Origin: Tenacibaculum discolor
GTDB lineage: Bacteria; Bacteroidota; Bacteroidia; Flavobacteriales; Flavobacteriaceae
Length of the DNA stretch: 64,000 nt
Assembly: GCF_003664185.1 (NCBI RefSeq)
Contig: NZ_RCCS01000010.1
Coordinates: forward strand, 1-64,000
Direction: 5' to 3'
This document shows positions 1 to 9,079 of this stretch, piece by piece (the stretch's first letter is position 1; every line of letters begins with the position of its first letter). The notes beneath the pieces are model-generated. The model made no database searches, was not told where the DNA came from, and saw nothing but the letters and a program-made list of their open reading frames with translations. The position numbers and the translations under genes were made by a program.

Positions 1-30
1 CTGCCACTGGTGGGAGAGTAGGTCGTTGCC
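1..30 (+). rRNA. rrf: 5S rRNA, 3' end only
   Basis: The first 30 bases match the conserved 3' end of Bacteroidota 5S rRNA as I remember it (TGGGAGAGTAGGTCG then TGCC). A hairpin terminator follows 10 bases later. The rest of the 5S gene, and presumably a whole rRNA operon, lies to the left of the window. The exact 3' end is uncertain by a few bases. Confidence 0.8.
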
Positions 31-40
31 TTTCTTTTAA

Positions 41-74
41 ACCTCAATCTTTTATTAGATTGAGGTTTTTTTTT
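41..74 (+). terminator. rRNA operon terminator
   Basis: A 10-bp perfect stem (ACCTCAATCT paired with AGATTGAGGT, loop TTTATT) is followed by nine T residues. It lies just after the 5S 3' end and before pta. Confidence 0.85.
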
Positions 75-133
75 GATCTTATTTTAAATTCAATATTCTA
101 TATACATATACCGTAGGTTTTAATTCTTTTCTC

Positions 134-166
134 GTTATTTTTATAATATTAAAAGAAGTAATTTTG
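134..166 (+). promoter_or_regulatory. putative pta-ackA promoter
   Basis: TAATTTTG at 159-166 fits the Bacteroidota -7 box TAnnTTTG. The -33 element is poor (CGTTAT around 133-138). The spacer to the pta ATG at 183 is short and carries a small GCTTTAAAAGC hairpin. Confidence 0.45.
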
Positions 167-182
167 CTTTAAAAGCAAGAAT

Positions 183-2276
183 ATGAATAAATCAATTTAT
201 ATAGCTGCAAGTGATGCTAACTCAGGAAAGTCTATGTTGAGTTTAGGTTTAATGCAACTGTTACTTCGAAAAAAACCTAAAGTTGGATATTTTAGGCCTA
301 TAATTGACAACCCAGTAGGTAATAAGAGAGATAACCATATAAACACTGTTCTTAATTACTTCAACTTAAAAAGTAGCTATGAAGATTGTTATGCTTTTAC
401 AAGGTCAGAATTAATTACAATGTTAAATAATGACCAAGAAGATGAAATCATTAGTAAAATTATTGAAAAGTATAAGAGATTAGAAGAAGAGAATGATTTT
501 ATCATTATTGAAGGAACTGATTTTTCTGATCATGGAGCTGTGATTGAAATGGACTTGAATGTTCTTATAGCTAAAAATATTGGAACACCAGTAATAATAG
601 TGTCAGGGGGAATGAATAAATCTCTTGAAGATTTTACTCAAAGCTTACGATTAACCTATGACTCTTTTGTTAATAAAGATGTACAAGTTATTGCAGTTGT
701 TGCAAATAAAGTTCAAGAAAATAACATTCCAATTATTGTAAAAGAGGTTGGAGGTAACCTACCTAAGTCAGTTTCTATAAATGCCATCCCAATAGATCAA
801 AAATTAAATAACCCAACAATTAAGGAGTTTTTAATGGAGATTGAAGGAAAAGTTTTATTTGGAGAAGAGTTCTTAAATAACACTACAGGAGATATTAAAG
901 TAGGAGCAATGCAATTATCTCATTTTTTACATCATTTAGGAGATGATAGTGTTGTGGTGACACCAGCAGATAGATCAGATATACTATTAGGGACTTTACA
1001 GGCGAATATTTCTAGTAATTATCCTTCTATAGCAGGTATTATTCTTACAGGGGGGATGGAATTAAATTCTTCTATAATAAAACTAATAGAAGGGTTAGAA
1101 AAAATTGTGCCTATTCTTTGGGTAAAAGACGGGACATTTAGCGTTGCTTCAAGATTAGGAGCTGTGCGTTCTCATATTTATGCTGAGAATGTTGACAAAA
1201 TAAAAATGTCTATCAGTATGTTTGAAAAACATGTTGATGTTGCAAGCTTGAACGAAAAGCTTGTTAGTTATAAAGGGTCGGAAGTATTAACGCCTAGAAT
1301 GTTTCAGTATAATTTATTAAAAAAGGCAAAAGAAGTACGTAAACATATTGTATTACCAGAAGGAAACGATGATCGAATATTAACAGCAGCATCTTTATTA
1401 CAAAAAATAGATGTTGTTAAATTAACGATATTAGGAAAAAGAGTAAATATAGAAGCTTCAGTTAAACGATTAAATATTCCTTTTGATTTTGATAAAACAG
1501 AAATTATCAACCCTATAGAATCTGAATATTTTACAGATTTTTCTAATACATTATATGAGTTAAGAAAGCATAAAGGTTTAAGTCTAACAATGGCGGAAGA
1601 TTTGATGGGTGATGTTTCTTATTTTGGAACGATGATGGTATATAAAGGAATTGCTGATGGAATGGTTTCAGGAGCAGCACATACCACACAGCACACTATA
1701 AAACCTGCATTACAATTTGTAAAAACTAAGCCAGGTTTTTCAGTAGTTTCTTCAATTTTCTTTATGTGTTTAGAAGATAGAGTTTCTGTGTTTGGTGATT
1801 GTGCCATTAACCCAAACCCTACGGCAGAAGAACTGGCTGAAATTGCAATTTCTTCGGCAGATTCAAGCATTTCTTTTGGTATAGATCCTAAAATAGCCAT
1901 GTTATCTTACTCGTCAGGTACTTCAGGAAAAGGAGAAGATGTAGATATTGTTAGAAGAGCTACTGAAATAGTAAAAGAAAAACGACCTGATTTAAAAGTT
2001 GAAGGACCTATTCAATACGACGCAGCGGTTGATCCATCTGTTGGTAAAAAGAAATTACCAGATTCAGAAGTTGCAGGTCAAGCAAATGTGTTAATTTTCC
2101 CTGATTTAAATACAGGAAATAATACCTATAAAGCTGTACAACGTGAAACAGGAGCTTTGGCTATTGGACCTATGCTACAAGGATTAAATAAACCAGTAAA
2201 TGATTTAAGTAGAGGTTGTACTATAGATGATATTTTTAACACTGTAATTTTAACTGCAATTCAAGCGCAAGAATAG
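183..2276 (+). CDS. pta: phosphate acetyltransferase
   Basis: Interconverts acetyl-CoA and acetyl phosphate in the cytoplasm. At 697 aa this is the long, three-part form. An N-terminal P-loop-like domain (ASDANSGKS near residues 9-17) resembles dethiobiotin synthetase. A DRTGG-type middle domain spans roughly residues 215-320. The catalytic PTA_PTB domain runs from about residue 370 to the end, with the SYSSGTSGKG loop characteristic of the family. ackA follows 17 bases downstream, so the two form the usual acetate pathway operon. The ATG at 183 gives an N-terminus that begins directly at the P-loop strand. No truncation or frameshift is seen. Confidence 0.96.
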   Translation: MNKSIYIAASDANSGKSMLSLGLMQLLLRKKPKVGYFRPIIDNPVGNKRDNHINTVLNYFNLKSSYEDCYAFTRSELITMLNNDQEDEIISKIIEKYKRLEEENDFIIIEGTDFSDHGAVIEMDLNVLIAKNIGTPVIIVSGGMNKSLEDFTQSLRLTYDSFVNKDVQVIAVVANKVQENNIPIIVKEVGGNLPKSVSINAIPIDQKLNNPTIKEFLMEIEGKVLFGEEFLNNTTGDIKVGAMQLSHFLHHLGDDSVVVTPADRSDILLGTLQANISSNYPSIAGIILTGGMELNSSIIKLIEGLEKIVPILWVKDGTFSVASRLGAVRSHIYAENVDKIKMSISMFEKHVDVASLNEKLVSYKGSEVLTPRMFQYNLLKKAKEVRKHIVLPEGNDDRILTAASLLQKIDVVKLTILGKRVNIEASVKRLNIPFDFDKTEIINPIESEYFTDFSNTLYELRKHKGLSLTMAEDLMGDVSYFGTMMVYKGIADGMVSGAAHTTQHTIKPALQFVKTKPGFSVVSSIFFMCLEDRVSVFGDCAINPNPTAEELAEIAISSADSSISFGIDPKIAMLSYSSGTSGKGEDVDIVRRATEIVKEKRPDLKVEGPIQYDAAVDPSVGKKKLPDSEVAGQANVLIFPDLNTGNNTYKAVQRETGALAIGPMLQGLNKPVNDLSRGCTIDDIFNTVILTAIQAQE

Positions 2277-2293
2277 CTTATTAATATAAAATC

Positions 2294-3475
2294 ATGAAAG
2301 TTTTAGTAATAAACTCAGGAAGTTCTTCAATAAAATATCAGTTGTTTGAAATGCCTCAACAAGAAGTGCTTTGTTCAGGAATGATAGAAAGAATTGGTTT
2401 AGAAAAAGGAAAAGTTCACTATAAATCAAGTAAAGATAAAATAGAAGAAGAAGTAGTAATTAAAGATCATAAATCTGGTTTAGAAAAAGTAGTTAATTTA
2501 TTGTTGGATGATAAAACAGGGGTAATTTCTTCCATAAACGATATTAAAGTTGTCAGTCACCGAGTAGTTCACGGTGGTAGTACATTTACAAAAACAACTA
2601 TAGTTACAAAAGAAGTTAAAAAGAAGATTAAGTCGTTATTTTCATTAGCTCCTTTACATAATCCAGCAAACCTAGAGGGAATTATAGTATCTGAATCTAT
2701 TTTTAAAAATGCACAACAAGTAGCCGTTTTTGACACTGCATTTCATCAAACCATACCTGTTGAAGCTTATAAGTATGCTATTCCTAATAAATTTTTAGAT
2801 GAACATAGAATTCGTTTGTATGGATTTCATGGAACTAGCCATAAATATGTATCAGAAAAAGCAAATAAATATCTTCAAACGGAGTATTCAAAAATTATAA
2901 CAATTCATTTGGGTAATGGGTGCAGTATTACTGCGATTAAGAATGGAAAAAGTATTGATCATAGTTTAGGTTTTAGTCCCGTTACAGGTTTAATTATGGG
3001 ATCACGCTCTGGGGATATTGATCATTCTTTAATTTTTTATCTAATAAATAATTTAGGGTATGATGTTGATTATGTAAATAACATGTTACAAAAAGAAAGT
3101 GGAATGTTAGGTTTAACAGGTTTTAGTGATTTACGAGATATCGAAGCAGCAGCTGCTAAAGGAGATAAAAACTGCCAGTTAGCACTAGACATGAATGCGT
3201 ATAGAATTAAAAAATATATAGGTTCATATGTTGCAGCGATGAATGGTTTGGATGCAATTGTATTTACTGCAGGTATTGGTGAAAATTCTGATGTGATTAG
3301 AAAACTAGTTTGCACAGATATGGAATATTTGGGTATTGAATTGGATACAGAAAAGAATGCTATTCGTGCGAAAGAATTAACTGAAATACATAGTGATGCT
3401 TCCAAAGTAAAAGTGTTGGTAATTCCAACAAATGAAGAGTTAGAAATAGCAAAACAATCATACGAGTTATTATAG
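2294..3475 (+). CDS. ackA: acetate kinase
   Basis: Transfers phosphate between acetyl phosphate and ADP, making ATP from acetate overflow or activating acetate in reverse. The 393 aa length is normal for the family. Family motifs are visible: NSGSSSIKYQLF at the N-terminus, HRVVHGG (substrate-binding Arg), HGTSHKYV, HLGNGCS (phosphate loop) and RSGDIDH. It is the second gene of the pta-ackA operon, and the next gene starts one base after its stop, so co-transcription is likely. Confidence 0.97.
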   Translation: MKVLVINSGSSSIKYQLFEMPQQEVLCSGMIERIGLEKGKVHYKSSKDKIEEEVVIKDHKSGLEKVVNLLLDDKTGVISSINDIKVVSHRVVHGGSTFTKTTIVTKEVKKKIKSLFSLAPLHNPANLEGIIVSESIFKNAQQVAVFDTAFHQTIPVEAYKYAIPNKFLDEHRIRLYGFHGTSHKYVSEKANKYLQTEYSKIITIHLGNGCSITAIKNGKSIDHSLGFSPVTGLIMGSRSGDIDHSLIFYLINNLGYDVDYVNNMLQKESGMLGLTGFSDLRDIEAAAAKGDKNCQLALDMNAYRIKKYIGSYVAAMNGLDAIVFTAGIGENSDVIRKLVCTDMEYLGIELDTEKNAIRAKELTEIHSDASKVKVLVIPTNEELEIAKQSYELL

Positions 3476-3476
3476 T

Positions 3477-4271
3477 ATGAATTATAACTACGCGTATTTA
3501 GTTCGGTTTCAATATTTGGGGTTTCGTTTACATGGTTGGCAGAAACAACCCAATTTAAAAACGGTTCATTTTTTTGTAGATAAAACATTAAAGTTTGTTT
3601 GTAAAGGTATCCGCTGTAAATCGGTAGGTGTAGGAAGAACAGATGCTAAAGTATCATCGACTGATTATTACTTTCAATTATTTATTGATGAAAAACTAGA
3701 AGAGTCTTTTTTTATTGAAGACTTCAATAGAAATTCACCTTCTGATATTCGTGTGGTATCTGTTGAACAATTACACGACGAATCATTTAATATTATTCAG
3801 CACCCAAAAGTTAAAGAGTATCGTTATTATTTTTCTTTTGGAGAGAAAAACCATCCTTATTGTGCTCCTTTTTTAACGGGGTATTTAGATGAATTGGATG
3901 TAAGGCTAATGAAAGAAGGAGCAAAACTTTTTGAAGGTTTTCATAATTTTAAGCATTACTGTACAAAACCTTCACCTGAAACGAAAGTTGAACGTACTAT
4001 TGATTTATGTAGAATTGAAGAGAATACTGACTTATCGGCTTCTTTTTTTCCAAAGAAAAGCTATGTGCTAATCATTAGAGGAAGTGGTTTTTTACGTAAT
4101 CAAATCCGTTTAATTATGGGAGCTTTAGCTGAATTAGGTAAAGGTAACTACGACTTAGAGTTCATCAAGAAAAGTTTGAGTCCTGAAAATAGTGATATAG
4201 ACTTTATGAAAACTATAGCACCAGCTTCTGGTTTGCATTTACATGGGATTGAATTTAAAAATGAAGAGTAA
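3477..4271 (+). CDS. TruA-family tRNA pseudouridine synthase (divergent)
   Basis: A predicted cytoplasmic tRNA-modifying enzyme that isomerises uridine to pseudouridine. The catalytic motif GRTDAKVSS carries the essential Asp at about residue 56, where canonical TruA reads GRTDAGVHA. The N-terminal VRFQYLGFRLHGWQ and the C-terminal GFLRNQIRLIMGAL also fit the family. The length, 264 aa, is typical. The changed residues after the catalytic Asp suggest a divergent paralog, so the target position (38-40 in classical TruA) is not certain. It starts one base after ackA and ends 6 bases from a convergent gene with no hairpin between them. Confidence 0.85.
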   Translation: MNYNYAYLVRFQYLGFRLHGWQKQPNLKTVHFFVDKTLKFVCKGIRCKSVGVGRTDAKVSSTDYYFQLFIDEKLEESFFIEDFNRNSPSDIRVVSVEQLHDESFNIIQHPKVKEYRYYFSFGEKNHPYCAPFLTGYLDELDVRLMKEGAKLFEGFHNFKHYCTKPSPETKVERTIDLCRIEENTDLSASFFPKKSYVLIIRGSGFLRNQIRLIMGALAELGKGNYDLEFIKKSLSPENSDIDFMKTIAPASGLHLHGIEFKNEE

Positions 4272-4277
4272 ATTTCA

Positions 4278-5927
4278 CTAAGATTTTTTTGAAGCTATTT
4301 TTAATAAGTAAGCATCACCTAACTTAGAATCTCTCGTTTTAGGATTTAGAAATTTTAAGCTAAGTCTAGTTACTCTAAAATGATCAACTCTGTGCTTTTC
4401 TTTAATGATAAAACCATCTTCTTCAACTTTTTCAAGAGGAATATTTCGAATAACAATCCAAACGTCTTTATTAATGTTTTTTAGTTCTTCCTTTGTAATA
4501 TGCGGAGTATTTCTTCCTGTATAAAAATCTAAAGGCCAAGAATAATCATTTTCATAAAAATATACGTCTTTAATGTTTATGGAATCGTTTTGGTTAACAA
4601 TGGTAGCTAGTTTTATTCCTCCTTGATATTGTAGCAATTCAGGATAGAAGTAAGTATTAAGTACTACATTGATAAATACCATTAAAAGAACAGAATTAAT
4701 AACTATTTTTTTACTGAAATCCTTTTTCTGAATCAAAGAGAATAGTAATACTAAAAATAAAACACAACTAATTATAAAAGTTAAAATAGAAGGAGTATTA
4801 AAAGTAAAACATAAAATTAAAATAACAGCAATTGTTAATACAGTTATCATAAAATAAATGAAGCCCAAAAATACTTTTAATGTTTTTTGCTGATTGTCTT
4901 TTTGAAGATTATATAAAACTCCAGCAGTAAACACAGAAAGTAGAGCTAATAACGGATTTAAATAATGAGGCAATTTAAATTTTGAAAAGCTAATAATTAA
5001 GAGTGTAATTAAAACACCTCCAATAGTTAATAGTTCAACACCTTTTATAGATTTGAATTTGTTTTTTATTAACTTTTTGATTTGATAAAATAAACCGTAG
5101 TACATTAAAAAAGCCCAAGGTAAAAAAGTCCAAAGTAGAGAATGAAAAAAGAAAAAGTAATCAGGACTGTTTTTGGTAAAACCTTTAGCTGTAATTCTTT
5201 CCACATTTTGATTCCATAATATAAAGTTAACTCCATCTATACCAAACTGAACATAGTAAGCATACAAAACAGGTGTAATGGAAAGGAAGAACATGGCTAA
5301 ACCTATAAGAACTTTGTAGGAAAATATTACGTTAAACTTTTTGGTATAAATTATATGTGAAAATATAGCGAAACAAATAATCCCTACTCCATAAAATCCT
5401 TTAGTAGAAAATGATATCCCCATACCAATGGCTCCTAGAATAATTGAAACTAGTTTTCTTGTTGAGACATATTCAAACAATTGCCAAATGGCAAAAATTG
5501 TAACTCCAGTTAATACAGCATCCGTGCGAACATCGTGATTGGCTAAAATGATAGATTGGCTAGTTAAAAAGATAAGTGAACCAAAATGAGCTACACTTTC
5601 ACTATATAGTTTTTTTGTTAATTGATAAACAGAGTACGCTCCTAAAGCAGTAAATAATAAGGCAGGAATTCGGTAAGCCCATTCATGTAAACCAAAAATT
5701 TTAAATGAAATAGCTGATAACCAAAAATGCATATGTGGTTTATCTAAATAAGGGTTAGGACCTTTCAATAGCTCAAAAAAATTATCACTCAAATACATAC
5801 GCATTGCCATGGTAGCATGTTGCGCTGAATCATTGGCCATTAAAGGAATAAACAATCCTATAACATAAACCACTGCAACTAAAAAATAGAGATATTTAAT
5901 GTTTTTTTGTTGGTAAAAAAAGTCCAT
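4278..5927 (-). CDS. ArnT-like GT39 family glycosyltransferase, membrane
   Basis: A polytopic inner-membrane GT-C enzyme of 549 aa. These enzymes move a sugar from a polyprenyl-phosphate carrier to lipid A or protein on the outer face of the membrane. An early periplasmic loop after the first membrane helix carries NDSAQHATMAM and YLDKPHMHFWL, and a second conserved loop reads DVRTDAVL; these are the acidic and substrate loops of the PMT/ArnT clan. About 10-12 hydrophobic helices follow, then a soluble C-terminal part. It is the last gene of a three-gene minus-strand operon with GT2 and a YbhN-like protein, which supports a polyprenyl-phosphate sugar route. The acceptor cannot be told from sequence. 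Confidence 0.85.
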   Translation of the reverse strand: MDFFYQQKNIKYLYFLVAVVYVIGLFIPLMANDSAQHATMAMRMYLSDNFFELLKGPNPYLDKPHMHFWLSAISFKIFGLHEWAYRIPALLFTALGAYSVYQLTKKLYSESVAHFGSLIFLTSQSIILANHDVRTDAVLTGVTIFAIWQLFEYVSTRKLVSIILGAIGMGISFSTKGFYGVGIICFAIFSHIIYTKKFNVIFSYKVLIGLAMFFLSITPVLYAYYVQFGIDGVNFILWNQNVERITAKGFTKNSPDYFFFFHSLLWTFLPWAFLMYYGLFYQIKKLIKNKFKSIKGVELLTIGGVLITLLIISFSKFKLPHYLNPLLALLSVFTAGVLYNLQKDNQQKTLKVFLGFIYFMITVLTIAVILILCFTFNTPSILTFIISCVLFLVLLFSLIQKKDFSKKIVINSVLLMVFINVVLNTYFYPELLQYQGGIKLATIVNQNDSINIKDVYFYENDYSWPLDFYTGRNTPHITKEELKNINKDVWIVIRNIPLEKVEEDGFIIKEKHRVDHFRVTRLSLKFLNPKTRDSKLGDAYLLKIASKKS

Positions 5928-5930
5928 AAA

Positions 5931-6797
5931 TTATTTATTGTATGAAACAGTTGTTAGCTGTACTTTGTTTATAATAAAAACCAATCCAATTAATGAAATT
6001 AAAGCAGTAATAATATTAAATGAAAGTCCAATACTTGTAGCAATTGTGTCTTGTGTGTTTAAAAAAGTGGATGCTTTTAAAAAGATATATTCTCTAGCTC
6101 CAAATCCAGCAAAAGATACTACAGAAAGTACTGAAGATATTAGAAAAACAAAACAGTAACTAATAATTGCAGTTACTTTTAACTGAAAGGCTTTAATAAT
6201 ACAAACAATAACACCAACTTGTAATAATTGAATAACTATTGAATAACCAAAGCTATAAGTATAGTAAGTATCATTATTTTTAAAAATTCTCGCCAATACA
6301 AATTTTGCTACAAAAAAAGTAAAAAATGCAATAATAATACTTATCAAAAGTAATATTGAGCTAGAAAAAAATAAATAACCTCCCATTAAAATTAGTAGGG
6401 AGAAAATAGCTAATAAGCCAATAAGTCTATCTATAAACACACATTTAGTTAGTTGCTTTGGCTTCCATCCAAATTGCTTATTTAATATATATACTTTATA
6501 AGCGTCTCCTCCAACGCCACCTGGTATAAAGAAGTTATAAAACATTCCAATAAAATACAACTTTAGATTACTTACTTGATTTAGTGGAAATTGATTTTTA
6601 TGAAAAATATAATTTAATCGTAAGGATGAAACAAACTGTGAAATAATAAATAGAACAATAGCCAATACTAAGTAAAAAGGATTGGAGGTCTCATATAATT
6701 TAATGACTTGGTTAAAGTCAATTTTTGTAAAAACAAGGTATAAGAGTAAGATACTTACACCTATTTTGGCGAGTGTTTTAACAATTTTATTATTCAC
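5931..6797 (-). CDS. YbhN / lysylphosphatidylglycerol synthase TM-like membrane protein
   Basis: An integral membrane protein of 288 aa with about 7-8 hydrophobic helices. It resembles the flippase-like transmembrane part of MprF and the UPF0104/YbhN family; motifs include FIPGGVGGDAYK and GFGAREY, typical of that family (cf. PGGxGxxE/GxREY patterns). It has no aminoacyl transferase domain. Its 5' end overlaps the GT2 gene by 8 bases and its 3' end lies 3 bases before the GT39 gene, so the three proteins are probably translationally coupled. A role in moving or handling a lipid-linked sugar is inferred from this context, not shown. Confidence 0.78.
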   Translation of the reverse strand: MNNKIVKTLAKIGVSILLLYLVFTKIDFNQVIKLYETSNPFYLVLAIVLFIISQFVSSLRLNYIFHKNQFPLNQVSNLKLYFIGMFYNFFIPGGVGGDAYKVYILNKQFGWKPKQLTKCVFIDRLIGLLAIFSLLILMGGYLFFSSSILLLISIIIAFFTFFVAKFVLARIFKNNDTYYTYSFGYSIVIQLLQVGVIVCIIKAFQLKVTAIISYCFVFLISSVLSVVSFAGFGAREYIFLKASTFLNTQDTIATSIGLSFNIITALISLIGLVFIINKVQLTTVSYNK

Positions 6798-7740
6798 TTA
6801 CATGAATTTTTCTAATAGTATAAGGGCGTTTTTTTTGTGACTCGTAATAAGTTCTCATCAATAAATCTGTAATAATCCCAACAGTAAAGAATTGTAAACT
6901 AATAATAACTAGCATTACACCTACAATTAATAAAGGTCTGCCCCAAATATCTTGTCCTAATAATTTTAAAATTAGTAGATAAAAATTGATAGCTAATCCG
7001 AAGAACATAAAAAATAACCCGAAGTTACCAAAAAGATGAACTGGACGCTGCATATACTTTCTTTGGAAGATTATTAAAATAATATCATTAATAACCTTTA
7101 CAGTTCTACCTAAACCATATTTTGATTGCCCATGTATTCTAGGGTGGTGTTTTACTGGTATTTGCGTAATTCTAGCACCATTTAAATGCGCCAAAAGATT
7201 AATAAATCGGTGCATTTCACCATATAAATTTAAATCTTTAGCTATATCTTTTTTAAATACTTTTATAGCACACCCTTGATCTTTTAAATCTAAACGAGTA
7301 GCTCTTCTAATTAAAAAATTGGCAATTTTAGAAGGAATAGTACGAATAAAAGAGTCTTTTCTTTTAGCTCTAATTCCAGTAACAACATCCCAATCTTCTG
7401 TTTCTGCTTTTTCAATCATGTGTGGGATATCTGACGGGTCATTCTGCATGTCTCCATCAAGCGTAACTATATAATCACCTTTTGCCTGATCAAACCCAGC
7501 AGCTAATGCTAAACTCTGACCATAATTTTTACGTAGCTCAACCAAAATAACTCTAGGGTTATTCATATTAACAACATTTTTCTTTGTGTTATCGGTTGAA
7601 AAATCATCAACATAAATGATTTCGTAATCAAATCCTTCTAAACTATCATCAATTTGTTGAGTTAACGGAATTACATTGTCTTCTTCATTATAAACAGGAA
7701 CAATTACAGATATAAATCCGTAGGATTTTTTATTTGACAT
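6790..7740 (-). CDS. GT2 family polyprenyl-phosphate sugar transferase (DPM1/ArnC-like)
   Basis: A membrane-anchored family 2 glycosyltransferase of 316 aa. The GT-A domain starts with VIVPVYNEEDN and has the DxD-type metal motif LDGDMQND near residue 96. Two hydrophobic helices lie at about residues 230-300, as in ArnC and GtrB-type enzymes that load a sugar on undecaprenyl phosphate. It is the first gene of the operon with the YbhN-like protein and the GT39 transferase, so it probably makes the lipid-linked donor used by GT39. The sugar is unknown. Confidence 0.88.
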   Translation of the reverse strand: MSNKKSYGFISVIVPVYNEEDNVIPLTQQIDDSLEGFDYEIIYVDDFSTDNTKKNVVNMNNPRVILVELRKNYGQSLALAAGFDQAKGDYIVTLDGDMQNDPSDIPHMIEKAETEDWDVVTGIRAKRKDSFIRTIPSKIANFLIRRATRLDLKDQGCAIKVFKKDIAKDLNLYGEMHRFINLLAHLNGARITQIPVKHHPRIHGQSKYGLGRTVKVINDIILIIFQRKYMQRPVHLFGNFGLFFMFFGLAINFYLLILKLLGQDIWGRPLLIVGVMLVIISLQFFTVGIITDLLMRTYYESQKKRPYTIRKIHVSE

Positions 7741-7758
7741 AAGTGATTATTTATTGGG

Positions 7759-7766
7759 CAAAGTTA
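7759..7766 (-). promoter_or_regulatory. putative promoter -7 box of the GT2 operon
   Basis: TAACTTTG on the minus strand fits TAnnTTTG and lies about 20 bases before the GT2 start. No good -33 TTG is seen at the right distance. Confidence 0.4.
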
Positions 7767-7784
7767 CTATAAAGAATTTAAAAA

Positions 7785-7817
7785 AGTAAAAGCTCATTTT
7801 TAAAATGAGCTTTTACT
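7785..7817 (-). terminator. terminator of the acyl-CoA dehydrogenase gene
   Basis: A nearly uninterrupted inverted repeat of about 16 bp (AGTAAAAGCTCATTTT paired with AAAATGAGCTTTTACT). On the minus strand it is followed by a run of T. It lies between the acyl-CoA dehydrogenase stop and the GT2 promoter. Confidence 0.85.
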
Positions 7818-7843
7818 TATAAATAGATATGAAAGAGAAATAA

Positions 7844-8986
7844 TTAATCTCTTAACACACTTCTTGAAATTACAATTTTTTGAATTTCAGAAGTTCCTTC
7901 GTAAATCTGAGTAATTTTTGCATCACGCATTAAACGTTCAACGTGATATTCTTTAACGAAACCATTACCTCCATGAATTTGAACTGCTTCAACAGTTTGT
8001 TCCATCGCTACTTTAGAAGCATATAACTTAGCCATAGCACCTTCACGATCGTAGTTTTCACCAGTATCTTTCTTGCATGCAGCAGCCATTACTAAATGAC
8101 GAGCAGCAGCAATCTCAGTATACATATCAGCTAATTTGAAAGCAATTGCTTGGTGGTTACAGATTTCTGTACCAAAAGCTTTACGTTCTTTAGAGTATTT
8201 TAAAGCTAATTCGTAAGCTCCAGCAGCGATACCTAAAGCTTGAGCAGCAATACCAATACGTCCACCAGATAAAGTTTTCATTGCAAACTTAAATCCGAAA
8301 CCATCTTCACCAATGCGGTTTTCTTTAGGAACTTTTACGTCGTTAAACTGTAATGTATGTGTGTCAGAACCACGGATTCCTAATTTATCTTCTTTAGGTC
8401 CAACGTGGAAACCTTCCATACCTTTTTCAACAATAAAAGCATTGATTCCTCTATGTCCCTTACTTCTGTCAGTTTGTGCAATTACTAAATAAGTATCTGC
8501 ACGACCACCATTAGTAATCCAGTTTTTAGTACCATTTAATAAGTAGTAATCACCTTTGTCTTCTGCAGTAGTTGCCTGTGAGGTAGCATCAGAACCCGCT
8601 TCTGGTTCACTTAAACAAAAAGCTCCTATTTGTTCACCAGTAGCTAATTTTGTTAAATATTTTTGTTTTTGTTCCTCAGTACCATAAGCTTCTAAACCAT
8701 AACATACTAATGAATTGTTTACAGAAACCATTACTGAAGCAGAAGCATCAATTTTAGATAATTCTTCCATAATTAATACGTAAGAAACAGCATCCATTCC
8801 ACTTCCTCCGTATTTAGGATCTACCATTACTCCCATAAACCCTAATTCACCCATTTTGCGAACCAGTTCATTAGGAAACTCTTGTTTTTCATCTCTTTCT
8901 ATAACTCCAGGTAATAATTCGGTTTTAGCAAAATCACGTGCAGCATCACGAATCATTAAATGCTCTTCTGTAAGGTTAAAATCCAT
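7844..8986 (-). CDS. acyl-CoA dehydrogenase (short-chain type)
   Basis: An FAD enzyme that oxidises acyl-CoA to 2-enoyl-CoA, passing electrons to electron-transfer flavoprotein. The 380 aa chain contains the N-terminal, middle and C-terminal acyl-CoA dehydrogenase domains. Motifs include GAFCLSEPEAGSD, NGTKNWITNG and the C-terminal IYEGTSEIQ, whose Glu (about residue 363) is the catalytic base in butyryl-CoA dehydrogenase-like enzymes. This placement favours short-chain acyl substrates, but the exact chain length is not determined. It is monocistronic, with its own promoter at 9028-9058 and terminator at 7785-7817. Confidence 0.93.
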   Translation of the reverse strand: MDFNLTEEHLMIRDAARDFAKTELLPGVIERDEKQEFPNELVRKMGELGFMGVMVDPKYGGSGMDAVSYVLIMEELSKIDASASVMVSVNNSLVCYGLEAYGTEEQKQKYLTKLATGEQIGAFCLSEPEAGSDATSQATTAEDKGDYYLLNGTKNWITNGGRADTYLVIAQTDRSKGHRGINAFIVEKGMEGFHVGPKEDKLGIRGSDTHTLQFNDVKVPKENRIGEDGFGFKFAMKTLSGGRIGIAAQALGIAAGAYELALKYSKERKAFGTEICNHQAIAFKLADMYTEIAAARHLVMAAACKKDTGENYDREGAMAKLYASKVAMEQTVEAVQIHGGNGFVKEYHVERLMRDAKITQIYEGTSEIQKIVISRSVLRD

Positions 8987-9027
8987 TATCTATTTTTATA
9001 TTTTGTTAAATTCGTAAAAAATGTGCT

Positions 9028-9058
9028 CAAAGATACTTTTTTAATAGCAATTTTTCAA
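9028..9058 (-). promoter_or_regulatory. promoter of the acyl-CoA dehydrogenase gene
   Basis: On the minus strand a TTG (9058-9056) is followed after 20 bases by TATCTTTG (9035-9028), an excellent match to the Bacteroidota consensus TTG-N17-23-TAnnTTTG. It lies about 40 bases before the ATG at 8986. Confidence 0.7.
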
Positions 9059-9079
9059 TAGACTTACTATTTTTACTTT

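Noticed and set aside
3070..3588. A 172-codon antisense ORF opposite ackA and truA
   Set aside because: Both underlying genes are well conserved; the antisense frame has no recognisable motif or promoter.
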